Shown: positions 8,054-17,207, counted from the stretch's first letter. The stretch: DNA of 64,000 nucleotides from Leptospira saintgironsiae (GCF_002811765.1 NZ_NPDR01000008.1:1-64000), one strand, 5' to 3'. Translations and numbers: made by a program. The notes: generated from the sequence alone by a model not told the origin.

Positions 8054-9568
8054 TTATTGGGCAGGAGTTTTCTTCCTTAAAACTATATCCAATGCCTTCC
8101 AGGATCTCCACGTAGTTCCTTCCCAGTTGACCGTTTCGTATCCTTCTTTTTCAACTTTTAACTTAATACCACGTATCCCAGGAAAAGATTGGAAAAACAT
8201 TCCGTCTTCTTTACGAGAAGTCCTAATTTCTCCATGATAAAAAAGAATCTTATCGTATTTGATGTTTGCTACTATAGGATTTCCTTGTTCATCTTTGATC
8301 TTGAAGTAAAGTTTACTTCCATCTGCAATTTCCTCTAAAAGGATTGTCCAAGCAGGTCTCAAAGATTCTACAATTTTAGGAACATCTGAATAAGGTGGAT
8401 TCAAGTGAGAAGATTCTATTAAATAAGCTAGAGTCCCGTATTTAAAGAAATAATAATCTTGGTCTACTCCATCCACTCCATAGATATTTTTTTTAGCGCT
8501 GAAATTATGATTTGGATTTTTACTTTCTACAGAAGAAGCGATTCTTTTACCTAAATTCCAAACCAAATCAGGTTCAGGATTAGAAGTTCCATCTATAGTA
8601 TATGGAACCAAAATACAATTCGCAAATGCATGATAACTAATAGAAGCGGCGAACCTCTCCTTCTCCGCTAAATTCATCATTGCTTGTGTCTCAGGTTCAG
8701 AACCCGGGTAAGGTCCTCTGAAAAACACACTATTTGATACAGAAGAAGTTTGATTCGATTTTGTTTTTCCCCAAAAGAATGGATAGTTACGATTTATATC
8801 CACTCCTGGATTATCTTTTTCAGTGACCTGTCCCCAACCAGGATATCCATTCTTTCTTCCCATAGACATATTCTCATGCCAGAACACACGAGAACCATCC
8901 GGGTTTACGATTGGAACCACCCAGATTTTTAACTTCGCGAACAAATCGTTATACTTCTTCTTATGAGCTAAAAGTTCATAGATCACATCATAACAATGTT
9001 CTACAGAAACAACTTCATTAGAATGATGGGCACAATTGAATAAAACTGAAATTTTATCTTCGTCTGGAATATTTGAATCAGTGAGTAAAATTGCAGGGAT
9101 CTCTCTTCCCCTAGCAGATTTTCCGATTATCTTATACTGAGAATGTTTGGGAAAGAGACGATGCACCCAAAACAGATAATGAGAATTTAATATATTATCT
9201 TTATAACCTTTCTTGATGTCTGCTAATGCAAAAATGGATTCTGATAATGAATCCTGGTAATTTCCGGAGTAATATTTGAAAGGCATTCCCTTTGCGATAT
9301 TGATACCTTCTTTAGGAAAGCCATAAACTTTTAGTTTTTCCCTTTGGATAACTGCATAACTATGATCCTTCTCTATGAATGTATAAGGAATTTCCCAAGA
9401 AGTGACCTTCTCGAATTCTTCTCTTGCGTTTTTGTCTATTTTAAGAAGAACAGAAATAGATCCGTCGTTTAATGGTCTAGAAGGAATTGTTTCCCTAAGA
9501 ATCGAGCAGGAAACTAAATAGGAATAAAAGTAGAAGCCGAGTAGAAAGACTCGAAAGAAGCCCGTCAC
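8054..9568 (-). CDS. M14 zinc carboxypeptidase lipoprotein
   Basis: This 504-aa protein is a predicted lipid-anchored peptidase of the M14 (carboxypeptidase A) family, which uses zinc to remove C-terminal residues from peptides. A GTG start leads into a lipoprotein signal ending YLVSC. The zinc motif appears as HHSNEVVSVEH near residues 177-188 (HxxE). The substrate-binding VDINRNYPFFWG motif follows near 255. The third zinc ligand is likely the His in SISYHAFAN near 312, and the catalytic Glu lies in YLIESSHLNPPY near 385. The last 100 residues (from LYFKIKDEQGNPI) resemble a carboxypeptidase-regulatory, transthyretin-like domain. All catalytic residues appear intact. It probably forms an operon with the EamA permease downstream. 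Confidence 0.92.
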   Translation of the reverse strand: MTGFFRVFLLGFYFYSYLVSCSILRETIPSRPLNDGSISVLLKIDKNAREEFEKVTSWEIPYTFIEKDHSYAVIQREKLKVYGFPKEGINIAKGMPFKYYSGNYQDSLSESIFALADIKKGYKDNILNSHYLFWVHRLFPKHSQYKIIGKSARGREIPAILLTDSNIPDEDKISVLFNCAHHSNEVVSVEHCYDVIYELLAHKKKYNDLFAKLKIWVVPIVNPDGSRVFWHENMSMGRKNGYPGWGQVTEKDNPGVDINRNYPFFWGKTKSNQTSSVSNSVFFRGPYPGSEPETQAMMNLAEKERFAASISYHAFANCILVPYTIDGTSNPEPDLVWNLGKRIASSVESKNPNHNFSAKKNIYGVDGVDQDYYFFKYGTLAYLIESSHLNPPYSDVPKIVESLRPAWTILLEEIADGSKLYFKIKDEQGNPIVANIKYDKILFYHGEIRTSRKEDGMFFQSFPGIRGIKLKVEKEGYETVNWEGTTWRSWKALDIVLRKKTPAQ

Positions 9569-9710
9569 AGTTATAGTTTTTTGAAAGTGAATCGGAAAGA
9601 AAAGAAAGAATTCAGTTATTGAAAGGAATATTTATAAACTTATATGAGGAAGGAGGTAACTAATTCGGGAAAAAGTTATCCTCTTCCCCGAACCAGAAAT
9701 GAATATCAGA

Positions 9711-10160
9711 TTATTTTTTCTGCCAGAATTGGGAACGACCAATCAAGGAGAACCCGATATAACCGCGGACTTCTAATTTTTTTCCGCCATCGGTTGCTTT
9801 CAGACTACATTTGTACCAAGTTCCGTCATTTGGATCTAAAATACGTCCGCCAGTCCATTTGTCTCCGTCGGCTCCTAAACCTTTAATGATAACCATTCCT
9901 AAGATCGGTTTATCTTTTTCAGCTCCGTCACATTCAGTACAACGAGCTGGTTTTCCATCTTTATCATTTGGATCTATAAGGCTTAGGATTTTTCCGAAAA
10001 TTTTTCCGTCTTTCTCATAAATCTCAACCGTAGATTCTTCCTTAGTTCCTGCATCATTGAATGTTCTCCATACTCCTGTAACTGGAGCAGGATCTGCAGA
10101 AAGACTAAATGCTCCCGCAAAGAATAATGCGAATAAGAATATTGCGCTGATCCTCTTCAT
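9711..10160 (-). CDS. DUF2147-like exported protein, copy 1
   Basis: This 149-aa secreted or periplasmic protein has a signal peptide cleaved near SLSADPAP. The mature domain matches DUF2147 as I recall it: a GVWRTFNDAGTKEESTVEIY opening, a CTECDGAEKDKPILG segment with a CxxC pair, a GGRILDPNDGTWYKC repeat, and a GFSLIGRSQFW end. Members are small beta-rich, lipocalin-like proteins of unclear role. The ATG at 10160 is preceded by GAGGTGA, and the TTG one codon earlier is less likely. The adjacent gene at 10221-10670 is a close paralog. A terminator hairpin separates them, so they are probably transcribed independently. Confidence 0.88.
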   Translation of the reverse strand: MKRISAIFLFALFFAGAFSLSADPAPVTGVWRTFNDAGTKEESTVEIYEKDGKIFGKILSLIDPNDKDGKPARCTECDGAEKDKPILGMVIIKGLGADGDKWTGGRILDPNDGTWYKCSLKATDGGKKLEVRGYIGFSLIGRSQFWQKK

Positions 10161-10189
10161 CAAATCACCTCGTAAAAATAGAAATAAAA

Positions 10190-10207
10190 CGGGGAGAATC
10201 CTCCCCG
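10190..10207 (-). terminator. Rho-independent terminator of the upstream DUF2147-like gene
   Basis: CGGGGAG and CTCCCCG form a perfect 7-bp stem with a 4-nt loop. On the minus strand the stem is followed by GTTTTATTTC. It lies 13 bp past the stop of the 10221-10670 gene and would end that transcript before the second paralog. Confidence 0.75.
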
Positions 10208-10220
10208 CTTACTTGGAGTT

Positions 10221-10670
10221 TTATTTTTTAAGCCAAGTTTGAGTTCTACCGATCAATGAAAAACCGATGAACCCTCTAACGCTCAATTTAGCACCACCGT
10301 CAGTGGCTTTTAGTTTACATTTATATGTTTTGCCGTTATTCGGATCCATAATGGTTCCGCCGGAATATTCGTCATCGTCCAGGCTCAAACCTTTGATGAT
10401 AACAAGACCAATAACAGGCTTGTCCTTATCTGCACCTTCACATTTGGTACAAATTTTCGGCTTACCATCTTTATCCAAAGGATCTCTTAAGCTGGCGATT
10501 TTTCCGTAAATTTTGCCACCTTGCTCATAAAGCTCTACTACGGACTTTTCTTTACCGTCTTCGTCATCAATGGTTTTCCATTTTCCGACTACTGGAAGCG
10601 CATCAGCAAATATAGATTCGCCAACTAAAAACGCCGCCAAAACGACAAACAAAACGAGTGATTTTTTCAT
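10221..10670 (-). CDS. DUF2147-like exported protein, copy 2
   Basis: This 149-aa protein is paralogous to the gene at 9711-10160 and shares its domain layout. It has a signal peptide (MKKSLVLFVVLAAFLVG, cleavage near IFADA), the VVGKWKTIDDEDGKEKSVV opening, a CTKCEGADKDKPVIG segment, a DPNNGKTYKCKLKATDGG repeat and a GFSLIGRTQTW end. AAGGGG lies upstream of the ATG, a strong ribosome binding site. Family members in other proteobacteria and spirochaetes are abundant periplasmic proteins of unknown function. The two copies differ mainly in surface residues, consistent with an old duplication. Confidence 0.9.
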   Translation of the reverse strand: MKKSLVLFVVLAAFLVGESIFADALPVVGKWKTIDDEDGKEKSVVELYEQGGKIYGKIASLRDPLDKDGKPKICTKCEGADKDKPVIGLVIIKGLSLDDDEYSGGTIMDPNNGKTYKCKLKATDGGAKLSVRGFIGFSLIGRTQTWLKK

Positions 10671-10879
10671 TTTTGATTAACCCCTTAACGTTTCTATTGA
10701 AATCGGTTATATTTAGTCTTCTTGGGAACCTAGCAAGCAAACTATTCTTTGAACCATTTTTTTTGCTCAAAAACCTGGATTTTCCAGGAAAAGAGATAGG
10801 GTTTTGCGCAAAAACATGCAGTCATATAGGTTAATTATAAGAGAAGCCCAGGTTTAACTGTTTCTCTTGAGTATTTATT

Positions 10880-12037
10880 ATGTTTTTGAATCGTTTTCTC
10901 CCCTATTTGCGAGTATTTTCATTCGCCTTAATCTCTGTATTTTTCCTATTCTATTGCTCTCCAGTAGATAAAGGTTCGAAAACAAACGATTTAGTAGCGT
11001 TATCCTTACTTACAAACAGAGACCAAGTAGCAGAGGCCTTAACTTCAGCTATGGATCCAGTATCAGGCTCTATGGAAGGTTTAAGCGGAGAAGGTACATC
11101 AGTTGCTATCCGAGGAAATCGTATCAGTTGGCCGGAAAGGATTAGTTCTTTAGGACATCGCATTTGGAATAAAGGACCTGATTTCGGAGAACTAGAAGCT
11201 TACAATTTTTCATTCAATTGTTGGGGCGGAGGAAATTATTCCAGACAAGTATCTTCTACTGATACAAATGCATACGACTTCTTAGATTATATTTTGAATG
11301 GGAACGATCCTTCTTCTTCTTTCTTAGTTTCTAAAGAATTCGGGAATTGTAGATTTTTACCTTTCAGCAATTGGGTGATTGATGGACTGACTGAAAATAT
11401 TTGGAGTAATCTTTCCGGTTCTTCTCCTTTCGTACAAAACGGTACGAATTTGAAAATTGGAGTGAATCGTACCATCCAAAATACATTCCAAGGAATTTCG
11501 GTAAAAGTTACTGGAACTGGCGCACCTCTTTCTTACGCTGTAGGAACTCCAACAACCAATCAGGCTTACTCTTTAACCTGGAATAATATCCTGACTGGAG
11601 CTTCTCCCGGAATTTCTTCGTACTCACAAGATGTTTCGGTTTTGAGAGAAGGTTACTCTGGATCAGATCTAATTTTCTCTCACCAAGTTTCTTCTTTAAG
11701 TTCCTTACAATATGGAGCGGATAGAAGCGACTCTAATCCTTTATCCTGGTATCGTTTGTGGAGTGCGGGTTCTTTACAAGTAGTCCATGTGGAGAAAAAT
11801 TTCACATTAACACTTTCAGTAGATGAGCCTGTAAAATGGAAATACATAGACTGTCTTCCTAGAGCAGGAAAAGTATCCTTCACCTTGAGTGGAGATCTGA
11901 CCGGAACTGGAACTATCTCCTTCTCCAGTGGATCGGGTTATTATGTGTATACTGTGACCGATTCCAACGGGAATAATTCTACGGAGCAGGGAAACCTAGA
12001 CTTCTCCTCATGTAGCGTTCCACTTTTTATTCTCTAA
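10880..12037 (+). CDS. Hypothetical lipoprotein
   Basis: This 385-aa protein has a lipoprotein signal ending FLFYC (residue 26). The short mature N-terminal segment SLLTNRDQVAEAL resembles the LLALLxN segments after the lipobox in other leptospiral lipoproteins in this window. The mature protein is rich in Ser, Gly, Thr and aromatic residues, with patterns such as VSFTLSGDLTGTGTISFSSG that suggest beta-sandwich folds. No recognised domain or catalytic motif is visible. It is the first gene after a divergent promoter region and is followed by a SUMF1-domain gene 120 bp on. Confidence 0.72.
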   Translation: MFLNRFLPYLRVFSFALISVFFLFYCSPVDKGSKTNDLVALSLLTNRDQVAEALTSAMDPVSGSMEGLSGEGTSVAIRGNRISWPERISSLGHRIWNKGPDFGELEAYNFSFNCWGGGNYSRQVSSTDTNAYDFLDYILNGNDPSSSFLVSKEFGNCRFLPFSNWVIDGLTENIWSNLSGSSPFVQNGTNLKIGVNRTIQNTFQGISVKVTGTGAPLSYAVGTPTTNQAYSLTWNNILTGASPGISSYSQDVSVLREGYSGSDLIFSHQVSSLSSLQYGADRSDSNPLSWYRLWSAGSLQVVHVEKNFTLTLSVDEPVKWKYIDCLPRAGKVSFTLSGDLTGTGTISFSSGSGYYVYTVTDSNGNNSTEQGNLDFSSCSVPLFIL

Positions 12038-12156
12038 AATTTTTCGGATCAAAACCTTTCTGAACGGGAGGATGGTCTCCCCTATTCAGTCAATTTTTCT
12101 CTTGCATAAGAATGCACCAGGTCGAATCCTCTTGGGAAAGGATTTTTCCAGGTTTG

Positions 12157-13047
12157 ATGAACTCATATTCATTTCGTCCGATCCATTTTATCATTCTATT
12201 TTTATCTCTAATTTTCCTGGCTGCTCCCCATGTCCTTGGATCTCCCGACCCAAACAAACCTTGCTACGGAAAAAAAATCAAAGGAATGCAATGTATTCCA
12301 GAAGGATTTTTTATCCGTGGAAGTAACACTCACGATGCAGACGAGGCGCCAGAACAAAAAATTTATCTAAGCGACTTCTTCATAGATATATACGAAGTCA
12401 CAAATGAGGACTTTAGCAAATGTATAGAAGAAGGTTCCTGCAAAGATTGTCTTTACAACGGTACCTGCGATTATATTGGTCCTGCTTATGGTGATCTATA
12501 TTTAAAACCAAAACAACCTGTACTCGGAGTGAGTTGGTATACTGCAAAAGAATATTGTGAATGGGTAGGCAAAAGACTTCCAACAGAAGCAGAATGGGAG
12601 AAGGCAGCCAGAGGTCCGAAAGGAAATTTATTTCCTTGGGGGAATAAACCCGCGAACTGTAAGTTAGCCGTCATCGAAGAAGATGAAAGAAAAGGTTGTG
12701 TATATAAAAAAATCAATCCTCCAAATTTAATGCCGACTGCGCCTGTAGGAAGTAGACCTGCTGGAGTATACGGGTTATTTGATATGGCAGGAAATTCTTG
12801 GGAATGGGTCCAAGATTGGTATTCCGAAAATTATAAAGTATGTGGCGAAGCATGCAACGGAAAAGATCCAAAAGGACCTTGTGAAGGAGAAGATAACTGT
12901 CCTGGTTTTGATAAAAAAACCTTAAAAGGTGGATCATGGTGGTGGCCCTCAAGTTATGCAAGAGGTTCCAAAAGAAGGGCCCATGTTCCTCAAAATTATC
13001 CAGAATATCATCATTTTGGCTTCCGTTGTGCGAAAGACGCTGGTTAA
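12157..13047 (+). CDS. SUMF1/FGE-sulfatase-domain exported protein
   Basis: This protein of about 296 aa has a signal peptide (cleavage near HVLGSPDP) and one SUMF1 (formylglycine-generating-enzyme-like) domain. Visible family marks are IPEGFFIRGSN near the start, YEVTNEDFSKC, LPTEAEWEKAARG, GVYGLFDMAGNSWEWVQDWY and the terminal HHFGFRCA. True FGEs need a CxxxxC copper site in the C-terminal core. Here the aligned segment reads KGGSWWWPSSYARGSKRRA with no cysteine, so oxidation of sulfatase cysteines is unlikely. It may instead be a ligand-binding or structural SUMF1 protein. Extra paired cysteines near residues 100-115 and 230-250 could form disulfides in the periplasm. I start at the ATG at 12157 for a normal signal. 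Confidence 0.85.
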   Translation: MNSYSFRPIHFIILFLSLIFLAAPHVLGSPDPNKPCYGKKIKGMQCIPEGFFIRGSNTHDADEAPEQKIYLSDFFIDIYEVTNEDFSKCIEEGSCKDCLYNGTCDYIGPAYGDLYLKPKQPVLGVSWYTAKEYCEWVGKRLPTEAEWEKAARGPKGNLFPWGNKPANCKLAVIEEDERKGCVYKKINPPNLMPTAPVGSRPAGVYGLFDMAGNSWEWVQDWYSENYKVCGEACNGKDPKGPCEGEDNCPGFDKKTLKGGSWWWPSSYARGSKRRAHVPQNYPEYHHFGFRCAKDAG

Positions 13048-13110
13048 AAAGCTATACAACGGACAGCACTCTTATAAACAAATGTAAGAAGCCAAAAATG
13101 GTCATGCGAA

Positions 13111-15198
13111 ATGAAAACAAAAAATCTAAAGAAACCAATCGTTTCTCTCATGTTGGTCCTCCTACTGGGATGTGGATCTTCAGGGCCTACTCCAATCGCA
13201 GGATCGGAGACCCCATCTACAAATTGGGAACAAGACAAAAGTCCTTACATAATTTCTAATTGGGCGTTTTCAGAAGTTCCTCCCGGAAGTTTTTTCCATG
13301 GACATTTCCCAGTTCTACCAGGACAAAATTCCGAAAATCCTTCCGGCCAAGATTCTTACAAAATAGAATCTTTTTTAGCCGCACCTTCTAATATCTCTAA
13401 TTATAATCCTAAAAGAAAGGATTCCTCTTTTGTATTCTTTCATTCCGTTAAAAGAAGTAAGAACGATCTGGATATATTAATTTCTGCTTATATACCTTTT
13501 TGTCCATCAGGATGTTATCTAGGAGTAAAATCAGAAGGAAAAGAACAAATGATCGTACCTGGAGAATCAGAAGATTCCTCCAAACCAAGGATCGTAGTTA
13601 TTCCATTCCAAAATGAAGAAGTTACACTAGCACTACAATTATTCCCTTTTAACGGCCCCAGGAACATGATGGAAAATCCTGTAGTAGGCAGTTTTTCGGA
13701 AATACAAACTGTTTATCTGGTAAAAGCTCTTAGAGTTTTGTTATTCAGCTCTTTGGAGTTTTTTTCCTTCTTCTTTTTTGCGTTCATCTATATCCGAAGG
13801 CCTCAAGACAAATTTAATCTTTCTTTTGCTCTTTTAAATTTATCCTTAGCAATCTGGTATCCTGCTTACGAAGGTTGGTTCCAATACGTAGTGGATTCTC
13901 CTTGGACCTGGGTTATCTTTGGATATTCTTTAGGAGCATTTCTTCCTATCCTATTTTATGAATTTACAATCGGCATTTTTCAAGCACCCCGAAATATTCC
14001 AGGAAGAACATTACAATTTCTTTTTATTCTGCTGACCATCTGGCCTTCTCTGGAATACGGGATCACAGGCGGGCACCAATATTTCGGAAAGGTAGCCTTT
14101 CATATATTTTTAGTCATATTAGTATTCTTTTATATGAATACTTTATACATATTTTTCAGATATAGATGGAGCAGTATACTTTCCTTCCGATGGGTGGTCA
14201 CAGGTTTAATTTTAGTCGCTGTATCATCTTTTTACACTGTGCTTAGTTTTGCAGGTTTTGGCCAAGCCCAGCCTTGGGTGAATGAAAGTTTCTTAGGCTT
14301 AACATTATTATTCAGCCTAGCTCTTGCTAAAAGATACGCAGAAGTTTTTAGAGCCTTAGAAAAATCAGAAGGTAAACTCAAATCCTTGAACGAATCCTTG
14401 GAAACAAAGGTAGAAGAAAGAACTCAAATTATAGAGCTCCAAAAAGCAGAATTAATACAAAAAGGAAGAATTTTAGCAAAAGATCTTTCTATCGCAGGAA
14501 AGATCCAAAACTCACTTCTACCTCGAGAACTTCCTGTTATACCAAATGCAAGGATCTCATACAGATACAAACCAATGATGGAGATTGGTGGAGACTTATT
14601 AGATGTGATATACGATCCTTCGACAAGTTCTTTGGGAATGTTCATTGGGGATGTAACTGGCCATGGAGTTTCTGCAGCACTTTTAGCATCCATGTTAAAA
14701 ATGACTCTGGGAGATTGGTCAATTCTTCTTCAGGATCCATCTTCTCTTCTATTACATATTCGTAATCAATTTGAAGGAAAATTGGACGGACATTTTATCA
14801 CTGCAACTTTAGTTACTGTGGATCTAAGATCCGGCAAAACACTGATCGCAAATGCAGGGCATCCTGAATGCCTTGTTTTAAGAAAAGGTGGAGTTGTAGA
14901 ATTTTACAGACCCAAAGGAGTCGCGATCTACGAAGCAATTCCGACCACTTACCAAACTGAATTTGTGGATTTAAAACCTGGAGATAAAGTAGTATTGTAT
15001 ACGGATGGAATTCCTGATTCAAGAAACATAGAAGGGGAATTTTTCGGAGAAGATCGTTTGTCTGATTTGCTTAGAAAAAATTCGGATCAATATCCTGAAG
15101 ATCTATGTGATTCAGTCATTCATGGTGTACAAGCTTTCCAAGGGGAATTCCAAAACCAAGATGATATGGCTTTGTTAGTCGTAGAATATTTGGGATAA
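13111..15198 (+). CDS. 7TM-SpoIIE phosphatase with lipoprotein signal
   Basis: This 695-aa signalling protein starts with a lipoprotein signal ending LLLGC. About 180 extracytoplasmic residues follow (a DISM-like sensor region), then seven transmembrane helices between roughly 205 and 410. A coiled coil (LKSLNESLETKVEERTQ) comes next, then a C-terminal PP2C/SpoIIE Ser/Thr phosphatase domain. Phosphatase metal-site motifs are clear: MEIGGDLLD, FIGDVTGHG, LYTDGIPD and NQDDMALLVVEY. Members such as RsbU dephosphorylate anti-sigma antagonists in partner-switching networks. The protein would sense an external cue and signal inside. No partner anti-sigma gene lies nearby. The gene stops 2 bp from the convergent peptidase-like gene. 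Confidence 0.9.
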   Translation: MKTKNLKKPIVSLMLVLLLGCGSSGPTPIAGSETPSTNWEQDKSPYIISNWAFSEVPPGSFFHGHFPVLPGQNSENPSGQDSYKIESFLAAPSNISNYNPKRKDSSFVFFHSVKRSKNDLDILISAYIPFCPSGCYLGVKSEGKEQMIVPGESEDSSKPRIVVIPFQNEEVTLALQLFPFNGPRNMMENPVVGSFSEIQTVYLVKALRVLLFSSLEFFSFFFFAFIYIRRPQDKFNLSFALLNLSLAIWYPAYEGWFQYVVDSPWTWVIFGYSLGAFLPILFYEFTIGIFQAPRNIPGRTLQFLFILLTIWPSLEYGITGGHQYFGKVAFHIFLVILVFFYMNTLYIFFRYRWSSILSFRWVVTGLILVAVSSFYTVLSFAGFGQAQPWVNESFLGLTLLFSLALAKRYAEVFRALEKSEGKLKSLNESLETKVEERTQIIELQKAELIQKGRILAKDLSIAGKIQNSLLPRELPVIPNARISYRYKPMMEIGGDLLDVIYDPSTSSLGMFIGDVTGHGVSAALLASMLKMTLGDWSILLQDPSSLLLHIRNQFEGKLDGHFITATLVTVDLRSGKTLIANAGHPECLVLRKGGVVEFYRPKGVAIYEAIPTTYQTEFVDLKPGDKVVLYTDGIPDSRNIEGEFFGEDRLSDLLRKNSDQYPEDLCDSVIHGVQAFQGEFQNQDDMALLVVEYLG

Positions 15199-15199
15199 T

Positions 15200-16297
15200 T
15201 TAGTTAAATCCAATATTTTTCCAACGGATTTGGGCCTTTGCAAACTTTTGAAAAGCACCAAGATCACATTCAGGATGCCCGGAAAGAGGTATAGATTCTT
15301 CCTCTAATTCTCTACATTCAGAATCTTTCCAGTTAACAGAAAATATTCTGATCGAGATCTTTCCGACTATATCCTTTTTTTCTAATGGAGGATAGAAGAT
15401 AGGAACTATTCCATAGGTCCTATTGTCTTCCAAAGCAACATATTGGTCATTTCCCAAAGTAATCACTTTAAACGGAAAATACAAAAAGAGAGATAATACT
15501 GACTGAGGACTTTCGCTGGAATAAATCGTTCTGTATGTTTTCCCGAAATTGGTTTCATCCAGAGAATGATTTAGATTGGTTCTTTCTCCATTCTCCCCCA
15601 GATTTACGAAATCTCGATTGAATTCTCCGGAGCGGATAGGGATCCCATTTACATTGATTTCAGTTAATGCAGGAAGATTTTCCTGAGAATATTTATAAGA
15701 AACAGTGTCTCTAGGCAAACCGATAAGTCGAGAAGGAAGAATTCCATTCTCCTCAGTTCTTTTTAAGATGGCATCTCCCCTTTTTGGTTCAAAGCCCGAT
15801 TTTTGGACTAAAACTAGATCTCCCCTTTGAAAATTTGGCTCCATAGAGTCTGATCTGATTTCATAAACATCTATCCAAAACTTTCTTACAAGTTTAGTCC
15901 CAAAAATAGAGATCACCAATAGGAATATTAGAAAAGTCGCAAATATATAAATTTTTCCATACGGAAAGAATAAGAAGAAATTTTTATCTTCTTCATGTAT
16001 GAAATAATATTTTCGAGTGAAATAGAATAACAAAAACGGATAAGCTAATATTCCTAATGCGGAAATCCAAAAGATCAGGTAAGATAAAAATCCTTCTCCG
16101 AAAAATCTAAAGAGGGAAAGTAACACCAAGGGAAAAAGATAAACTACCGAAGCCAAAACAACTGAAGAACGAATATCTTTTAAAACCAGAAATCCTGCTG
16201 GAGGTAAAAGAAGATTCAAAATGTAAGAAATAGTAAATCGCACAGAAGAAAAGACGGCCAAAAAAGAAAATATACTCTTCCTAATGGATTCAGGCAC
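15200..16297 (-). CDS. Signal peptidase I-like protein, catalytic Lys missing
   Basis: This 365-aa membrane protein has about four N-terminal transmembrane helices and then an S26 signal-peptidase-like domain. The Ser box is present: RSDSMEPNFQRGD with Ser151 before Met. Box D, which should read like KRxxGLPGD, reads SRLIGLPRD. The general-base lysine position is therefore Ser189 and the Gly of PGD is Arg. The last box (GNDQYVALEDNRTYG) resembles the normal GDNRxxS motif but has Glu-Asp-Asn-Arg. The GTG start overlaps the upstream isoprenoid-synthase-like gene by 8 bp, so the two are translationally coupled. It may be an inactive or altered-mechanism relative, not the housekeeping LepB. The fold call is good and the activity doubtful. 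Confidence 0.8.
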   Translation of the reverse strand: MPESIRKSIFSFLAVFSSVRFTISYILNLLLPPAGFLVLKDIRSSVVLASVVYLFPLVLLSLFRFFGEGFLSYLIFWISALGILAYPFLLFYFTRKYYFIHEEDKNFFLFFPYGKIYIFATFLIFLLVISIFGTKLVRKFWIDVYEIRSDSMEPNFQRGDLVLVQKSGFEPKRGDAILKRTEENGILPSRLIGLPRDTVSYKYSQENLPALTEINVNGIPIRSGEFNRDFVNLGENGERTNLNHSLDETNFGKTYRTIYSSESPQSVLSLFLYFPFKVITLGNDQYVALEDNRTYGIVPIFYPPLEKKDIVGKISIRIFSVNWKDSECRELEEESIPLSGHPECDLGAFQKFAKAQIRWKNIGFN

Positions 16298-17207
16298 GGC
16301 TAGGTTCCGTAATTTTTAAAGAAAGCAACGAGTTTGAATATTTAGGTAAATGTAGATCTTCTGCGAGTTTCGAAGCTTCACTTAAATAAGAATTAATTAG
16401 ATCAGAGATTTGCCTTTCTAATTGTATTTCTTCGAAAAGTCCTAAAATTTCCTGCTTTTTATCCCTTTTCCAGTCCTGCCTTTTGTCTTCCGGAAGAAAA
16501 TAGATCATAGAAGAGATATCGTCATTCTCTAAATCTTCGCTTAAATCCTGGTAATCGTCCAAAAGTCTCCAAGCAACGCCGAAAAATTCGTACATTCTTT
16601 TCACAAGCTCAGCTTGGTCTTTGGAAAAAAACGATCTGGCGAGCAAGTACGGCTGCAAAGACCAAATTCCCATTTGAGAACGAAATCTGGATAGATGCGC
16701 CTCTAAACTTTCCGCAATTCCCAAATCTACTATAGATTTGAAATATCTATCAATGAATTCCTCCGCGATCAAAACTCCATCATGCACCTCTCTACCGAAT
16801 AATTTACTAGATTGTGCATATCTGGTCCAAGCCTCGGTCCTAAGTTGGAGAATGATATGATTCGCTCTTAAGGATCCATCTGTTAAATGATCGTCCAGAG
16901 AATGAAGTAATAACGCAGAAGAATGAGATTCGAGAAGTAAAGTCAGCCAAGGATTTTCCCAAGGCAAGGCATGAGCAGATTCATTGATCCAATACAGGAT
17001 AGAATAACTTGGGCTATAATATTTTCTTAAAAAATTGAACCCTTCCGTTATGCTGTTTTGGGAATATTTATATAAAAATAAGACCGCTTCAGTCCTGAGA
17101 GAAATTGGCAATCCATAACAAATGCTTAAAGCGGAACGATTCAGTAACTTGCAGAATTCTTCCGCCTCTCCGTGGTTATCCGAAAGACCGAAATCAAGCC
17201 TTTGCAT
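16290..17207 (-). CDS. Class I isoprenoid-synthase-fold protein
   Basis: This all-helical protein of about 305 aa resembles class I terpenoid enzymes (polyprenyl or squalene/phytoene synthases). The signs are two acidic motifs at the right spacing: HSLDDHLTDGSL near residue 102 and LLDDYQDLSEDLENDD near 217. These would coordinate the Mg-diphosphate of a prenyl substrate. No FARM-type DDxxD with flanking RR is seen, so the product cannot be assigned, and it may be a divergent or non-catalytic member. The start is taken at the ATG at 17207, two codons inside a possible GTG start. The 8-bp overlap with the signal-peptidase-like gene suggests a joint, perhaps membrane-lipid or envelope, role. 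Confidence 0.65.
   Translation of the reverse strand: MQRLDFGLSDNHGEAEEFCKLLNRSALSICYGLPISLRTEAVLFLYKYSQNSITEGFNFLRKYYSPSYSILYWINESAHALPWENPWLTLLLESHSSALLLHSLDDHLTDGSLRANHIILQLRTEAWTRYAQSSKLFGREVHDGVLIAEEFIDRYFKSIVDLGIAESLEAHLSRFRSQMGIWSLQPYLLARSFFSKDQAELVKRMYEFFGVAWRLLDDYQDLSEDLENDDISSMIYFLPEDKRQDWKRDKKQEILGLFEEIQLERQISDLINSYLSEASKLAEDLHLPKYSNSLLSLKITEPSRA

Noticed and set aside
9644..9886. 80-codon plus-strand frame opposite the first DUF2147-like gene
   Set aside because: Although preceded by AGGAGG-like sequence, most of it is antisense to a well-supported gene and the peptide shows no domain.
12936..13259. Plus-strand frame bridging the SUMF1 and SpoIIE genes
   Set aside because: It overlaps two well-supported genes in another frame and has no domain.
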